Shown piece by piece: positions 35,211 to 44,317 of a DNA stretch of 51,828 nucleotides (the first letter of the stretch is position 1; each line of letters begins with the position of its first letter). The notes under the pieces are model-generated. The model saw only the letters and a program-made list of their open reading frames with translations, was not told the origin of the DNA and searched no databases. The stretch comes from CAYUIS01 sp964444825. Its GTDB lineage: Bacteria; Chloroflexota; Anaerolineae; B4-G1. The position numbers and the translations under genes were made by a program. The stretch spans positions 1-51,828 of the forward strand of contig CAYUIS010000016.1 of the NCBI GenBank assembly GCA_964444825.1, in the 5' to 3' direction.

Positions 35211-36476
35211 CTACCCGCGTCTTGCCCGATACAACATTTCCCCTGCCCGCTCCACCAGCAACTTGCCCTCCCCCTCGCGATCCCGCCACTCGTTCACGTC
35301 AACGGTGTCGGGATCCAGGTAGCCCAGGTTCACCCGTTCGCAGCGCTCACGGGGAATGCGAGTGGCCAGGGTGACGCGGATGCGCGGTTGCTCAACTACA
35401 CCATCAAACGTGCCATCCCCCTTCAAATGTGTCGAATGGGCCAGCACCCCCCAGGGATAGTCCCGAAATCGGTCCCATTGTTGCACAAAGTAATCACGCA
35501 CGTGATAACCGATTTCGTCCAAGATCTTTCCGTGGGTATAGCTGATCTCGCTGATGTGGGGCGCATAGATGATCACCTCGCCGCCATCGGCGATGGCGGG
35601 CTCCATCTTGTACATCCCCTTAGCAGCGGTCCACAGATCATCGTACATCTCCGGCATCACCGAGAGGACTCGCTTGAATGGCTCTTCGACGGTGACGATG
35701 TGATGCTGGGCCGAAAGATCCGCCGCGGCCTCGTAGGCATCCTCCGGCGTACCAAAGTACAGTCCCATCAAGTTTTCGTGCCCCTTGACCACCATGCTGA
35801 AGCACAGCTTGGGTACATCTATGAACGATGCCGCCAGGTCGATCACCCGGCGCACCGGCGTGTGCTTGGTGCCGATCATCCTCTGGCTGGTGATCACCGC
35901 GCCCAACCAGTGAGTAAAGTTGATCACCTCTGGCCCGCTGACGCCAGGGAAGAAATACTTGTTGCCACCGGAGAATCCCACCACCTCGTGTGGGAAGGTC
36001 GGCCCACATACGATAACCTGATCATAGTCGAACAGCATTCTGTTGACCGTGATCGGAACGTCCAAACCCATTAGGCCACTCATCAGCCCGCCGGTGATGG
36101 TCTCGATCTCAGAGGCAGGAATGGTTCCGATGTGCTTGAACGTCTCGGGCCTGTCCCATTCGTGGTTGTAGATACCGACTTTGGCATACTCACCCCGGCG
36201 TTCTTGAGACGTCAGCCCAAACAGTCTGTTAAGCTGCGCCTCACTCAACGGCTGGTGCGTGCCCAGGGCGATCAGATAATCCAGCGTTGCCACTTCATCG
36301 CCGATGGCCTCATGGAAGATGCGGAACATCAGCGGCAGTGGCGCGGAACGCGTGGCGTCGGGGACGATAAAAAGCACTCGCTTGCCCGTCATATCGTGCT
36401 TGGCAAAGGCGTGTGCCACAATACTGAACACTTCAATCTCGGTGAGCGCTCTGTCGGTGAATCCCTTTCCAATCAT
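35211..36476 (-). CDS. LarA-family nickel-pincer racemase/epimerase homologue
   Basis: A 421-residue protein of the lactate racemase LarA (DUF2088) family, which uses a nickel-pincer nucleotide to racemise or epimerise 2-hydroxyacids by hydride transfer. Key residues align by spacing: H105 (YNHEWDRPE), H163 and K173 (FPHEVVGFSGGNKYFFPG, ten apart as for LarA H174/K184), and H189 (INFTHWLGA, sixteen after the lysine, as for LarA H200). ATG 36476 follows GGAG; a TTG four codons upstream is possible. No larB/C/E cofactor genes are visible. Its place beside gnd in a mannonate-forming island points to a sugar-acid C2 epimerase rather than lactate racemase; this is inference. Confidence 0.85.
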   Translation of the reverse strand: MIGKGFTDRALTEIEVFSIVAHAFAKHDMTGKRVLFIVPDATRSAPLPLMFRIFHEAIGDEVATLDYLIALGTHQPLSEAQLNRLFGLTSQERRGEYAKVGIYNHEWDRPETFKHIGTIPASEIETITGGLMSGLMGLDVPITVNRMLFDYDQVIVCGPTFPHEVVGFSGGNKYFFPGVSGPEVINFTHWLGAVITSQRMIGTKHTPVRRVIDLAASFIDVPKLCFSMVVKGHENLMGLYFGTPEDAYEAAADLSAQHHIVTVEEPFKRVLSVMPEMYDDLWTAAKGMYKMEPAIADGGEVIIYAPHISEISYTHGKILDEIGYHVRDYFVQQWDRFRDYPWGVLAHSTHLKGDGTFDGVVEQPRIRVTLATRIPRERCERVNLGYLDPDTVDVNEWRDREGEGKLLVERAGEMLYRARRG

Positions 36477-36584
36477 TGTAATCTCCAAATTCCCAGATTT
36501 GAGGCACTATTTCCACCTCCCACTCTTCGTACCGCATCGGTCTCCACCTTCTGCTGATTTGCTCGATTCGCCCAATGCGCCGAC

Positions 36585-37484
36585 TCACCTCTTCCAGGGC
36601 GGCAGCTCTGGCAGCAGCTTCTCAAACTCGGCGATGAGGCCAGCCTCGTACGCTCCCGCGTATTCGCCTGCCAGGAACCTGTGCACCGCCTCCTCGCGGA
36701 ACCGCTGCCAGGATGCCTCCTCGTGGCCAGGATTGATGGGGTAGAAGAGCGCGTCGTTGGCGCGGGCGGCCTTCATATCACCTGGGGCATCGCCTACCAT
36801 CAGGATATGATCGGCGGTGTATTTGCCCTTTGCGGCCAGCTCCAGATGAAGGGCTTTCTTGCCCATCTCTTGCCCGGCGATGACACGGACGTATCTGGCA
36901 ATGTCGTGCTCCTTCCATTCCCGCCTGAGCGCCTCCAACGGCGTGGCCGAGACAACAATCATGTCGGCCTTGTCTTCCAGGAAGCTAAGACTCTCCCGCA
37001 CGAAGGGGAAGGGTGGCACACCGTGTACCATGTCGGCAACGGTGGCGTTGACGCCGGTTGTCCACGCCCACGCAATGTCCAGTTCCGGATCGGGGTGCTC
37101 GGCCATGTATGCCTTCAGACCATCGTTGCTCTTGGGGAACAGATCGTCGGCGATGAACGCGCGGATGCACGGCGCTTCTGGCGGCACCACGTTCCGGGCC
37201 TGGACCTCCAGCCGCTCCCGCAGCAGGTCAAAGACCATCACCAATGCCGGCCAGCGATTGATGCCGCGCCACTTGGAGTAGAGATTGACGAATTCTGCGG
37301 CCTCACGGGCATATTTGGATACCGGTTGCAGCTTCCAATGCTTGATGATGTTGGGGGTAAAACACTCCTTGTGTTTGATCTCCATCGTGTCAAAGGCACA
37401 GCCATCCGAATCTATGCCCACGAAGAAGCCGAGTTTCGGCTCTAGCTCCGCCAGGGGGCGGGCTGCTTTAGGATAATCTGCCAT
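36585..37484 (-). CDS. HAD superfamily hydrolase
   Basis: A 299-residue haloacid dehalogenase-type protein with motif I GIDSDGCAFDTM (nucleophile Asp, DxD), motif II VVSATP, a lysine before the last motif, and motif IV MVGDAPGDMKAA. An unusually large cap (about 30-165, rich in aromatic residues) lies between motifs I and II. It is likely a phosphatase for a sugar or sugar-acid phosphate in the surrounding pathway; the precise substrate is unknown. AGGAGGG precedes the ATG. It lies 27 bp after the SDR gene's stop and about 108 bp ahead of the LarA-like gene. Confidence 0.82.
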   Translation of the reverse strand: MADYPKAARPLAELEPKLGFFVGIDSDGCAFDTMEIKHKECFTPNIIKHWKLQPVSKYAREAAEFVNLYSKWRGINRWPALVMVFDLLRERLEVQARNVVPPEAPCIRAFIADDLFPKSNDGLKAYMAEHPDPELDIAWAWTTGVNATVADMVHGVPPFPFVRESLSFLEDKADMIVVSATPLEALRREWKEHDIARYVRVIAGQEMGKKALHLELAAKGKYTADHILMVGDAPGDMKAARANDALFYPINPGHEEASWQRFREEAVHRFLAGEYAGAYEAGLIAEFEKLLPELPPWKR

Positions 37485-37511
37485 GTTTCCCTCCTATGAT
37501 CTTTTTGTTCG

Positions 37512-38345
37512 CTACACACCACTAAAGGCGGAGAAACCCCCATCCACCGGCACAACGATACCTGTGACAAAAGCGGATGCAGGAGAGAGCAACCAGAGCG
37601 CTGTGCCGAGCAGGTCCTCGGGATCCCCGAAACGGCCCATAGGCGTGTGCTCGATGATGGTGCGACCGCGTGGGGTCAGCTCTCCGCTTGCCTCATCAGT
37701 CAACAAGAAGCGATTCTGCGCGGTCAGGAAAAAGCCAGGGGCAATGGCGTTGACGCGGATGTTCGGCGCATACTCCTGCGCCATATGTACCGCTAGCCAC
37801 TGAGTAAAGTTGCTCACCGCCGCTTTGGCTGCTGAATAGGCCGGAATACGGGTGAGCGGCCGGAAGGCATTCATCGAAGAGACGTTCAGAATCACACCCT
37901 CTCCCCGCTCCGCCATCCCCCGACCAAACACCTGGCTCGGCAGAACCGTCCCCATGAGGTTGAGGGTGATGACGAACTGCAGCGCGTCCTGGGGAATGTC
38001 GAAGAACGAGAGATCCGCGCTGGTCGTGGCGCGAGGGCTGTTCCCTCCTGCGGCGTTGATCAAGGAGTCCACAGGGCCAAACTCGGCCTGGATGGTCTCC
38101 TCGGCTTGGACCAACGTCTCGGGCTTGAGCACGTCGCCGTACACGACGATCGAGCAGCCAGGACCACATCCCAGGCGATCCATCAGGCGGTCCGCCAGAG
38201 CTGGGTCCCGATCGAGAATGACCACATTAGCGCCGCAGCTGACCAGCAAACAGGCCATCTCGCCACCCAGGATGCCCGCGCCGCCAGTGATAACCACCGT
38301 ACAACCGGTAAAGTCGTACCACTCTGATACAGTCTGAAGATCCAT
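37512..38345 (-). CDS. SDR oxidoreductase, probable D-mannonate oxidoreductase (fructuronate reductase)
   Basis: A 277-residue short-chain dehydrogenase: cofactor loop TGGAGILGGEMA, NAAGG, catalytic Ser (LNVSSMNAFRP), YxxxK (YSAAKAAVS) and a C-terminal PVDGGFSAF. An SDR in a cluster with UxaC, UxaE and a UxuA-like enzyme fits the step fructuronate to D-mannonate, performed in many anaerobes by an SDR instead of the long-chain UxuB. A KduD-like role on diketo-deoxyuronate is the main alternative, given the oligogalacturonate genes nearby. Its ATG is only 3 bases after the GHMP kinase stop. Confidence 0.85.
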   Translation of the reverse strand: MDLQTVSEWYDFTGCTVVITGGAGILGGEMACLLVSCGANVVILDRDPALADRLMDRLGCGPGCSIVVYGDVLKPETLVQAEETIQAEFGPVDSLINAAGGNSPRATTSADLSFFDIPQDALQFVITLNLMGTVLPSQVFGRGMAERGEGVILNVSSMNAFRPLTRIPAYSAAKAAVSNFTQWLAVHMAQEYAPNIRVNAIAPGFFLTAQNRFLLTDEASGELTPRGRTIIEHTPMGRFGDPEDLLGTALWLLSPASAFVTGIVVPVDGGFSAFSGV

Positions 38346-38348
38346 AGT

Positions 38349-39374
38349 CTACCTTTCATCCTTTTCAATCATTGCGCCTGGCGCTACCTGGAGACGATAA
38401 TACATCGTCGAAACACCAGCCTCGCGCAGAGCCTCCTCCAACGGCGCGAGATCTGGCCAGGGCCAGAGCGCGATGATCGTGCCGCCCTGGCCGGCACCAG
38501 CTAGCTTGGCCGCCAGCGCGCCGGCCTCCAGAGCGGCAGCGATCAACCGCTCGTTCGACTCGCCAGAGCCTCCCAGTTCGCGCTGGATGGCGTGATTCTC
38601 GTTCATCAGCCGACCCAGGAGCGACCAGTCCTTCAACAGCAGCGCTTTCTTGCCCGTGCGGGCGATCTCTGTAATCCGCTCATAGGCCTCCACCGCAGCC
38701 GTCTCTCCCTCCAACCAGCGCTCGCGGATCGGCTTGTGAACTTCACCGGAGGCATGTTGCACGCCGGTGAAGCCCAGCACAAAGGGCAACTCTGGCACAT
38801 AGTCGGCCAGGGGCTCGATTGTAGCAAAGAGTTCCGCCTCGGCCTGGCGGTAGAACTGTTTGCCTCCAAAGTCCATATAATTGAGACCACCAAAGGTGCA
38901 CATGTAGGCATCCTGGTATCCGCACACGACCCTGAGATAGTTCAACTCAATGTGGCGAGCGCGCTCGGCGAGTTGATAGCGGTTGGGGAACTCTTCCTGC
39001 CAGGCCAGCAACGCCTGGAGCAAAGCCACCACCAGCGCTGTGGACCCAGACAGCCCGCTGCGCAAGGGAATCTCGCTTTCGTACTGTACGTGACAGGCCA
39101 GCGGCGGCAGGCGCATATACTCCAGAATTGCCCGCGCCACGTCAAAGCGATCGCCCTGAGGGCGCAGATCAGCCCGGCTGGCAATGCAGCACTCCTGGTT
39201 GCCGGTCTCCAGGATCAGCTCGGCGGCAGAGCTCACGCTCACCCGCGCACGCACACCCACCGAGCAAGAAAGCACCGCACCGCCGTACATGTCGGTAGGG
39301 TTACCGACAATGCCCGCCCGCCCGGGCGCCGAGCAGGTCACCACTCGCTGACTTTCTTGTTGACTAGAGCTCAT
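38349..39374 (-). CDS. GHMP family sugar kinase (hexuronate kinase-like)
   Basis: A 341-residue GHMP kinase. The N-terminal motif CSAPGRAGIVGNPTDMYGGAV resembles glucuronokinase-like enzymes (GNPSDxYGG). The ATP loop is PLRSGLSGSTALVVALLQ, and motif 3 is KLAGAGQGGTIIALW. These enzymes put phosphate on the anomeric carbon of a sugar or act as heptose kinases. The start ATG 39374 overlaps the GalU-type gene by 11 bases; a longer frame would run deep inside that gene. The overlap with a nucleotidyltransferase suggests a sugar 1-phosphate product that is then activated to a nucleotide sugar. Confidence 0.82.
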   Translation of the reverse strand: MSSSQQESQRVVTCSAPGRAGIVGNPTDMYGGAVLSCSVGVRARVSVSSAAELILETGNQECCIASRADLRPQGDRFDVARAILEYMRLPPLACHVQYESEIPLRSGLSGSTALVVALLQALLAWQEEFPNRYQLAERARHIELNYLRVVCGYQDAYMCTFGGLNYMDFGGKQFYRQAEAELFATIEPLADYVPELPFVLGFTGVQHASGEVHKPIRERWLEGETAAVEAYERITEIARTGKKALLLKDWSLLGRLMNENHAIQRELGGSGESNERLIAAALEAGALAAKLAGAGQGGTIIALWPWPDLAPLEEALREAGVSTMYYRLQVAPGAMIEKDER

Positions 39375-40266
39375 ATGCTTTGGCCGTGATATACTTGCGG
39401 ACCAGGTATCCGTACCGCTCATCTGCCAGAGCAAAGTCAATAAAGGCGCGAAAGTAGCTCTCGAAATTGCCCACGTCGTAGCGCTGCTGGTCTGGGGCGA
39501 GCAACCAGGCATAAACGGGCTGCTCCATACGGATCAGCAGCCTGATGGCGTCGGTCAGTTGGATCTCCCCCCGTTTATCGGGCATCGTGCGCGCGAGGGC
39601 TTCAAAGATGGCTGGGCTGAAAACGTAGCGCGCCGCTACGGCCAGGCTGCTTGGCGCAGTACCGGCCGCTGGCTTCTCGATGATGTCCGTCATAGCCACC
39701 GGCTCGCCAGCGGGAGGCTCTGCCCCCTCGATGCTGACGATGCCATAGCGAAAGGTCTCATCGAAGGGCACCTTCTCCACCGCCACGACGGCAGCCGCGC
39801 CCAGTTGACGCTGAGCGTCCATCATCGCCCGCAGCGGGGAGGCTGGGTCGTCGGCAGCGATCAGGGAATCTCCCAGGGCCACCACACAGTCTTCATCTCC
39901 CACAAAATCGGCCCCCAGCGACACCGCATGGCCCAGGCCCAAAGGTGTGCTCTGCCGGGTGTAGAAATAGCGCGTCCCCCCCTCCATATACTTTAGATCA
40001 GCCAACATGGCTTCGTTTCCAGCCTGCTCTAGCACCGCCACGAGTTGGGGATCCAAATCAAAGTGATCCTCGATCACACGCTTGCGCCGCCCTGTGATGA
40101 TCAGAATCTGGCCCAGACCGGCTGCCTCCAGCTCCTCTACAACGTGCTGAAGGATCGGTTTGCGCCCTACCGGCAACATCTCCTTTGGCTGTGCCTTGGT
40201 GGCCGGCAGAAGGCGCGTGCCCAGTCCAGCCGCAGGGACAATGGCTTTGGTTATCTGTTGTTTCAT
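39364..40266 (-). CDS. galU: UTP-glucose-1-phosphate uridylyltransferase (GalU type)
   Basis: A 300-residue sugar nucleotidyltransferase with the signature AAGLGTRLLPATKAQPKEMLPV, the Mg site VALGDSLI, and GEIQLTDAIRLL near the C-terminus. It condenses UTP with glucose 1-phosphate, or a related hexose/hexuronate 1-phosphate. It is bracketed by overlaps: 4 bases with uxaE upstream and 11 bases with the GHMP kinase downstream, so the three are coupled. This placement in a uronate cluster raises the possibility of a UDP-uronic acid product; glucose 1-phosphate remains the default. Confidence 0.88.
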   Translation of the reverse strand: MKQQITKAIVPAAGLGTRLLPATKAQPKEMLPVGRKPILQHVVEELEAAGLGQILIITGRRKRVIEDHFDLDPQLVAVLEQAGNEAMLADLKYMEGGTRYFYTRQSTPLGLGHAVSLGADFVGDEDCVVALGDSLIAADDPASPLRAMMDAQRQLGAAAVVAVEKVPFDETFRYGIVSIEGAEPPAGEPVAMTDIIEKPAAGTAPSSLAVAARYVFSPAIFEALARTMPDKRGEIQLTDAIRLLIRMEQPVYAWLLAPDQQRYDVGNFESYFRAFIDFALADERYGYLVRKYITAKAYEL

Positions 40267-41738
40267 CGGTCATTCCCTCCCACCGAAACAAAAAGGGTCA
40301 GATGGTGCCGAAAATGCGCCTCCAGCAGCACATAGTAGGCTTCCTCGTGTTCCCGGAGGACCGCCAACAATTGGCGCCCGAACCGATCCAGCACCGAGCC
40401 GAAAGTCACGTGAAGCACCTGCCGAGCGTCAAACTGATCCAGCAGGCCAGGAAGATCGGTGTCGGCCAGCACATCGGGTTCAGGGACCTTGCCCAGTTGC
40501 GCCGAGACGTGGTAGGTAGCCCGGTCCGCCTCGTAGCGCTCCCGAGCAAAGGCCAGGATCTGCCGGAACAGCGTCGAATCCACCTGCGCCACGGTCCTTA
40601 ATGCCTCCAAGTAGCTGGTGCCTGCCGTCTTCAGATGTACCAGTCCTTGCGTCAGCCGGGCAATGATGGGGTAGATGCTAAACTTGTCGGAACCGGAATG
40701 AATGCTGAGTTTGTACGGTCCCAGGGCACGAGCGATGGCGGCGTGCTGAGCTAGCTCGGCCTCAAACAGGCCCAGGTCACCGATATAGTCCACGCCCTTT
40801 TCAAAGGCTCCGATGTAGCGTGGCGCCAGGCTCACCCAGTTCACACCTAGCCGCCTGAGCTCGCTGGCGACGTAATAGTGTTCCTCCGCCGAGGTAGGCG
40901 TCTCTGTCTCGTCCACCGAGACCTCCAGATCGAACGGACGCGCACCCATCTGCGCAGCGATATGCCGATACATCCGAGCTGTGTGGGCCACCGCGCGCCC
41001 GTACTTGGCCGCCGCGCGCCACAGCGTCTCTCGCTCGAAAACGAGGGTGACATCCCCCAGATCAAACGACCTCCCCAAGAAGCGCCCCTCCATGTCCTGT
41101 ACCGTGTCCTCCAGAGCTCCCCAGGGCAGCGTCTCCACCTGCGCCTCCAGCTCAGCGAGCGGCGCGGTATGCGCCCTGTTGTCCACGTGATCACCGGGAT
41201 CTATTGTGTAGAACGTGTAGCCAGCGGCGACAAACATGCCCACTTCGTCCGGCGTCTTGAGATGGTCAGCATCAGCGCCCCATGGATCGCGCCACCCTTC
41301 TTCAAAGAGCCCCCAGGTGGCGTCGTCCATTACTTGCTGCGGCGTGCGACCCGTGCGGTCGTTCTCGCGCACCGACTGCTGGGCAAAGACCGGTGGGATG
41401 TCACTGAACTGCCTAGCGGCGCGCACGTGTCCCGGCGTTGCCAACCCCAGGCGGTCGCCAAAGCCTACCGCGGTCTGGAGGCCCAGTGGCACAGCGCGTA
41501 GCCCACGCAGGCGGGCGCGTAGCGCAGCGGCATTGGATGGGGTGAGGGCGCAGAGTAGCACACCACTCTGAGCGTGAGGCTTGCCCGCAAAACCAGCGGC
41601 GTCGCCCAGGACGCCGAGAACCTTGCCATCACCCGAATCCAGCCGCCCCATAAAGTAGGTGGTGCCATTTTCCTGCACCACCGATCGTGGGTAGACTGTC
41701 AAACCGGACAGTCGCCCCAGAACCACATCATCACTCAT
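40263..41738 (-). CDS. uxaE: Tagaturonate epimerase UxaE
   Basis: A 491-residue protein matching the UxaE family first described in Thermotoga, which epimerises D-tagaturonate to D-fructuronate so that galacturonate can join the glucuronate branch. Family-like stretches include TFYTIDPGDHVDN, VSVDETETPTSAEEHYY, and SIHSGSDKFSIYPII toward the C-terminus. It begins 17 bases after uxaC and overlaps galU by ATGA. Presence next to uxaC, with no UxaB/UxaA visible, supports the epimerase route. Confidence 0.88.
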   Translation of the reverse strand: MSDDVVLGRLSGLTVYPRSVVQENGTTYFMGRLDSGDGKVLGVLGDAAGFAGKPHAQSGVLLCALTPSNAAALRARLRGLRAVPLGLQTAVGFGDRLGLATPGHVRAARQFSDIPPVFAQQSVRENDRTGRTPQQVMDDATWGLFEEGWRDPWGADADHLKTPDEVGMFVAAGYTFYTIDPGDHVDNRAHTAPLAELEAQVETLPWGALEDTVQDMEGRFLGRSFDLGDVTLVFERETLWRAAAKYGRAVAHTARMYRHIAAQMGARPFDLEVSVDETETPTSAEEHYYVASELRRLGVNWVSLAPRYIGAFEKGVDYIGDLGLFEAELAQHAAIARALGPYKLSIHSGSDKFSIYPIIARLTQGLVHLKTAGTSYLEALRTVAQVDSTLFRQILAFARERYEADRATYHVSAQLGKVPEPDVLADTDLPGLLDQFDARQVLHVTFGSVLDRFGRQLLAVLREHEEAYYVLLEAHFRHHLTLFVSVGGNDR

Positions 41739-41755
41739 TGTTCACTACCCCTTTG

Positions 41756-43186
41756 TCACTGTTCATTGAACCTATAGGCCCGCTTCGCCAGCCCATAGGC
41801 TAGGTCAAGGACCATCTCTCGAGCATCTTCCATATCCACGATGGCGCGCACAACCAGACCCGCCACCCAGTCTGCACTGGCACGCCGCCACAGATCGTGG
41901 CGGGCGGGGATTGAGGGGAAAGCGCGCGTATCGTCGTTGAATCCCACAGTGTTATGCAGCCCTGCTGTCCCCATCACGTCACCCAGGTATCGCCGTATTC
42001 CGTTCAGGCTGTCGTGGAACCACCACGGCGGTCCGAGTTTCATCGCTGGATAGTGTCCGGCCAGCGGAGCCAACTCGCGCGCATAGGTCGATTCATCCAG
42101 CGTGAAGACGATAAACGTCAACCGGGGATCGTTGCCGTATTTTTCGAGCAGCGGACGCAGATTGTGGGTGAACTCGCTGCCCTCGGGGATATCGGCCCCT
42201 CTGTCCCAACCGAAGCGCTCAAAGAGCGGCCGATTGTGATTGCGCACCGAGCCCACGTGGAACTGCATCACCAGGCCATCGTCGATACTCATACGCGCGT
42301 TTTCCATCATCATATGGGCGGTGAAGCGATGAGCGTCGTCGGAGGTGACCTCGCCTCGCAGCGCACGCTGGAAGATGAGGTCAGCCTCCGCAGGCGTGAG
42401 TTCCACCGTGTACGCCGAGACTGCCGCGTGGTCGGCCGCCTTCGCGCCCATTCGCTTAAAGTAGGCCCGCCGGTTCTCCAGCGCCTGGATGAACGACGCG
42501 TATGAGTCGACGGTGACGCCGCTGACGTCGCTCAAAGCGTCGATGTTCTCTCGCCAGCCCGGCGTCAGCAGATTGACCACGGTATCCGGGCGGAAAGTGG
42601 GCCGGATATCCCCAGTCCAGCCAGAATCCCGGATAGCTTGGTGGTGAACCAGCGGATCGGTCGCGGCGTCGGTGGTGCAGAGTACCTCGATGTTGAACCG
42701 CTCGAAAAGAGCGCGAGGACGAAACTCGGACCTTGCCAGTCTTTCCGCGATTTGGTCGTAGATGGCCTGGGCTGTTGCTCCTGTGAGCTTCTCCTCGATG
42801 CCGAATACCTCGTATAGCTCGTTAGAAAGCCAGATGCCGCTGGGCGCACCACGAAAGAGATAAAAGCTCTCGGCGAATATCTGCCAGATCTTGCGATGGT
42901 CCTGCTCTACGGCGCCGCCGTCTGCGCGAGGAACCCCCAGCGATTCCAGCGGGACACCCTGAGAATAGAGCATGCGGAATACATAGTGATCCGGGATGAT
43001 CAGCAGGTCGGCAGGCGTGCCGAAAGTCGCGTTCTCGTCGGCAAAGAGGCGGGGGTCCACGTGACCGTGCGGACAGATAAGGGGTGGGGCGACCACCGAC
43101 TCGTACAGCTCCCGGGCGACACGTCGTTGTGCCGGATCTGGGTGAAAGTACCGGTCTGGATGGAGATGCCACTTGTCACTCTTCAA
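41756..43186 (-). CDS. uxaC: Glucuronate/galacturonate isomerase UxaC
   Basis: About 476 residues. UxaC isomerises D-glucuronate to D-fructuronate and D-galacturonate to D-tagaturonate. The N-terminus HLHPDRYFHPDPAQRRVARELYESV, the metal-type motif CPHGHVDPRLFADE, and the terminal KRAYRFN are family hallmarks. No ATG lies near the expected N-terminus; TTG at 43184-43186 preceded by GGAGG with 6-base spacing gives the normal protein. The longest frame would start at 43240 with an unlike Arg-rich tail. It is followed by uxaE and preceded by URO-D paralog 2. Confidence 0.92.
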   Translation of the reverse strand: MKSDKWHLHPDRYFHPDPAQRRVARELYESVVAPPLICPHGHVDPRLFADENATFGTPADLLIIPDHYVFRMLYSQGVPLESLGVPRADGGAVEQDHRKIWQIFAESFYLFRGAPSGIWLSNELYEVFGIEEKLTGATAQAIYDQIAERLARSEFRPRALFERFNIEVLCTTDAATDPLVHHQAIRDSGWTGDIRPTFRPDTVVNLLTPGWRENIDALSDVSGVTVDSYASFIQALENRRAYFKRMGAKAADHAAVSAYTVELTPAEADLIFQRALRGEVTSDDAHRFTAHMMMENARMSIDDGLVMQFHVGSVRNHNRPLFERFGWDRGADIPEGSEFTHNLRPLLEKYGNDPRLTFIVFTLDESTYARELAPLAGHYPAMKLGPPWWFHDSLNGIRRYLGDVMGTAGLHNTVGFNDDTRAFPSIPARHDLWRRASADWVAGLVVRAIVDMEDAREMVLDLAYGLAKRAYRFNEQ

Positions 43187-43252
43187 TTCTATCCTCCGCC
43201 AATCACATTTACTAGCACTACGATACCTACGGCGTTCCAATCATCCTCTAGC

Positions 43253-44296
43253 TCACGATCTTGAATCAAAGTAACCGCCAGCTGCCTCCAGCAAAGCATC
43301 GATGTTTTCAGGAGGAGTCCCTGGCGAGACACCACCGCCAAAGGAGAGAATCATTCCGCCTCCCGGAGCTCCCTTATCCAGACACCCTCGCGCCCACCGT
43401 TTAACATCCTCAGGAGTCCCGCGCACTCCCACATCTAGCGGAGGGACGTTGCCCATCAGCGCCACCCGATGCCCCACCTGGGCCTTGACCTCACCGATAT
43501 CCATCTTGTGGCTGAAGTTGAGGACATCGAAATTGGCCTCGGCCAAGCTCTCCAGTAAGTGCGGGCAGGGCGTGTCATTGTGGTAGACGCGTATCAGGCC
43601 ATCGAACTCGTCAAAGATGCGCCTCAAATGGGGGTGGATGAGATCATCATAGTGACGCTTCGAGACCATGCCAACGATATCGTCGAGCAGCATGACGCCT
43701 TCCGGATGGTGTAGCACGTCCAACTGAGCGCGTAGCCAACGGACAATGGTGGTCGTCACGGTGTCCAAGATTCGGGATACCACGCTGGCATCAGTGACGA
43801 GGCCCATCATCAATGGCGTCACACCTACCAGCCAGGACGCCACGGTCATCGGTCCCCGTGCGCAGACCATGTTGATACCCAGCCCGTCGGACTGCAGGCG
43901 GTCATCCATCACCTCGTACAGACGGAGGACCAGCGGCATCAGGCCATCTTCACGCGGGTTAGCAGGCTTCATGTCGGCCCAGAACGCAAGATCGGCCACC
44001 AGCGGCTCAATGGCGGGAGGACGATCAGGATAGAAGCGTAGCTTGGCGCCAAAGGCAGATGGCTCGGCCGCCATACCGTATTCCACCCAAAAGCCAGGTA
44101 TCCAGACAGCACCCGGGAACCGCTCCAGCAATCCCTTGTTGATCTCCAGCCACTTGTCGGGGAACAGAAGGTAATCCCGCGTGTCAATGCCCGCATAGCC
44201 GGGCAGCCAAGGGCTGTCCACGATTAGGGCGACCGGCACTTGATCCGGTTCATTTAGTTGTACCGCTTGTTTGAAACGTTCCCAGGGTGTGCTCAC
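43253..44296 (-). CDS. URO-D family protein, paralog 2
   Basis: A 347-residue uroporphyrinogen decarboxylase-fold protein (MSTPWERFKQAVQLNEPDQVPVALI). The region that holds H-x-C in methyltransferase relatives here reads YHNDTPCPHLLESLAEANFDVLNF, so the zinc pattern differs from paralog 1. The MGNVPPLDVGVRGTPEDVKRW segment is common to catabolic URO-D proteins. GTG start follows GGAGG. It lies between the aldo/keto reductase (21 bp) and uxaC. Methyl transfer or another reaction on a carboxylated substrate is possible; function unknown. Confidence 0.8.
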   Translation of the reverse strand: MSTPWERFKQAVQLNEPDQVPVALIVDSPWLPGYAGIDTRDYLLFPDKWLEINKGLLERFPGAVWIPGFWVEYGMAAEPSAFGAKLRFYPDRPPAIEPLVADLAFWADMKPANPREDGLMPLVLRLYEVMDDRLQSDGLGINMVCARGPMTVASWLVGVTPLMMGLVTDASVVSRILDTVTTTIVRWLRAQLDVLHHPEGVMLLDDIVGMVSKRHYDDLIHPHLRRIFDEFDGLIRVYHNDTPCPHLLESLAEANFDVLNFSHKMDIGEVKAQVGHRVALMGNVPPLDVGVRGTPEDVKRWARGCLDKGAPGGGMILSFGGGVSPGTPPENIDALLEAAGGYFDSRS

Positions 44297-44317
44297 TGAC
44301 CTTGCCTCCAGCGATGT

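Noticed and set aside
37512..38345. KduD (diketo-deoxygluconate reductase) as the main call for the SDR
   Set aside because: Possible because of Ogl and KdgF, but no KduI gene is visible, while UxaC, UxaE and a UxuA-like enzyme demand a fructuronate reductase; kept only as an alternative.
43253..44296. hemE (heme biosynthesis uroporphyrinogen decarboxylase)
   Set aside because: Three divergent copies sit among sugar-acid genes, and the metal motifs and N-termini are of the catabolic URO-D type; no other heme gene is present.
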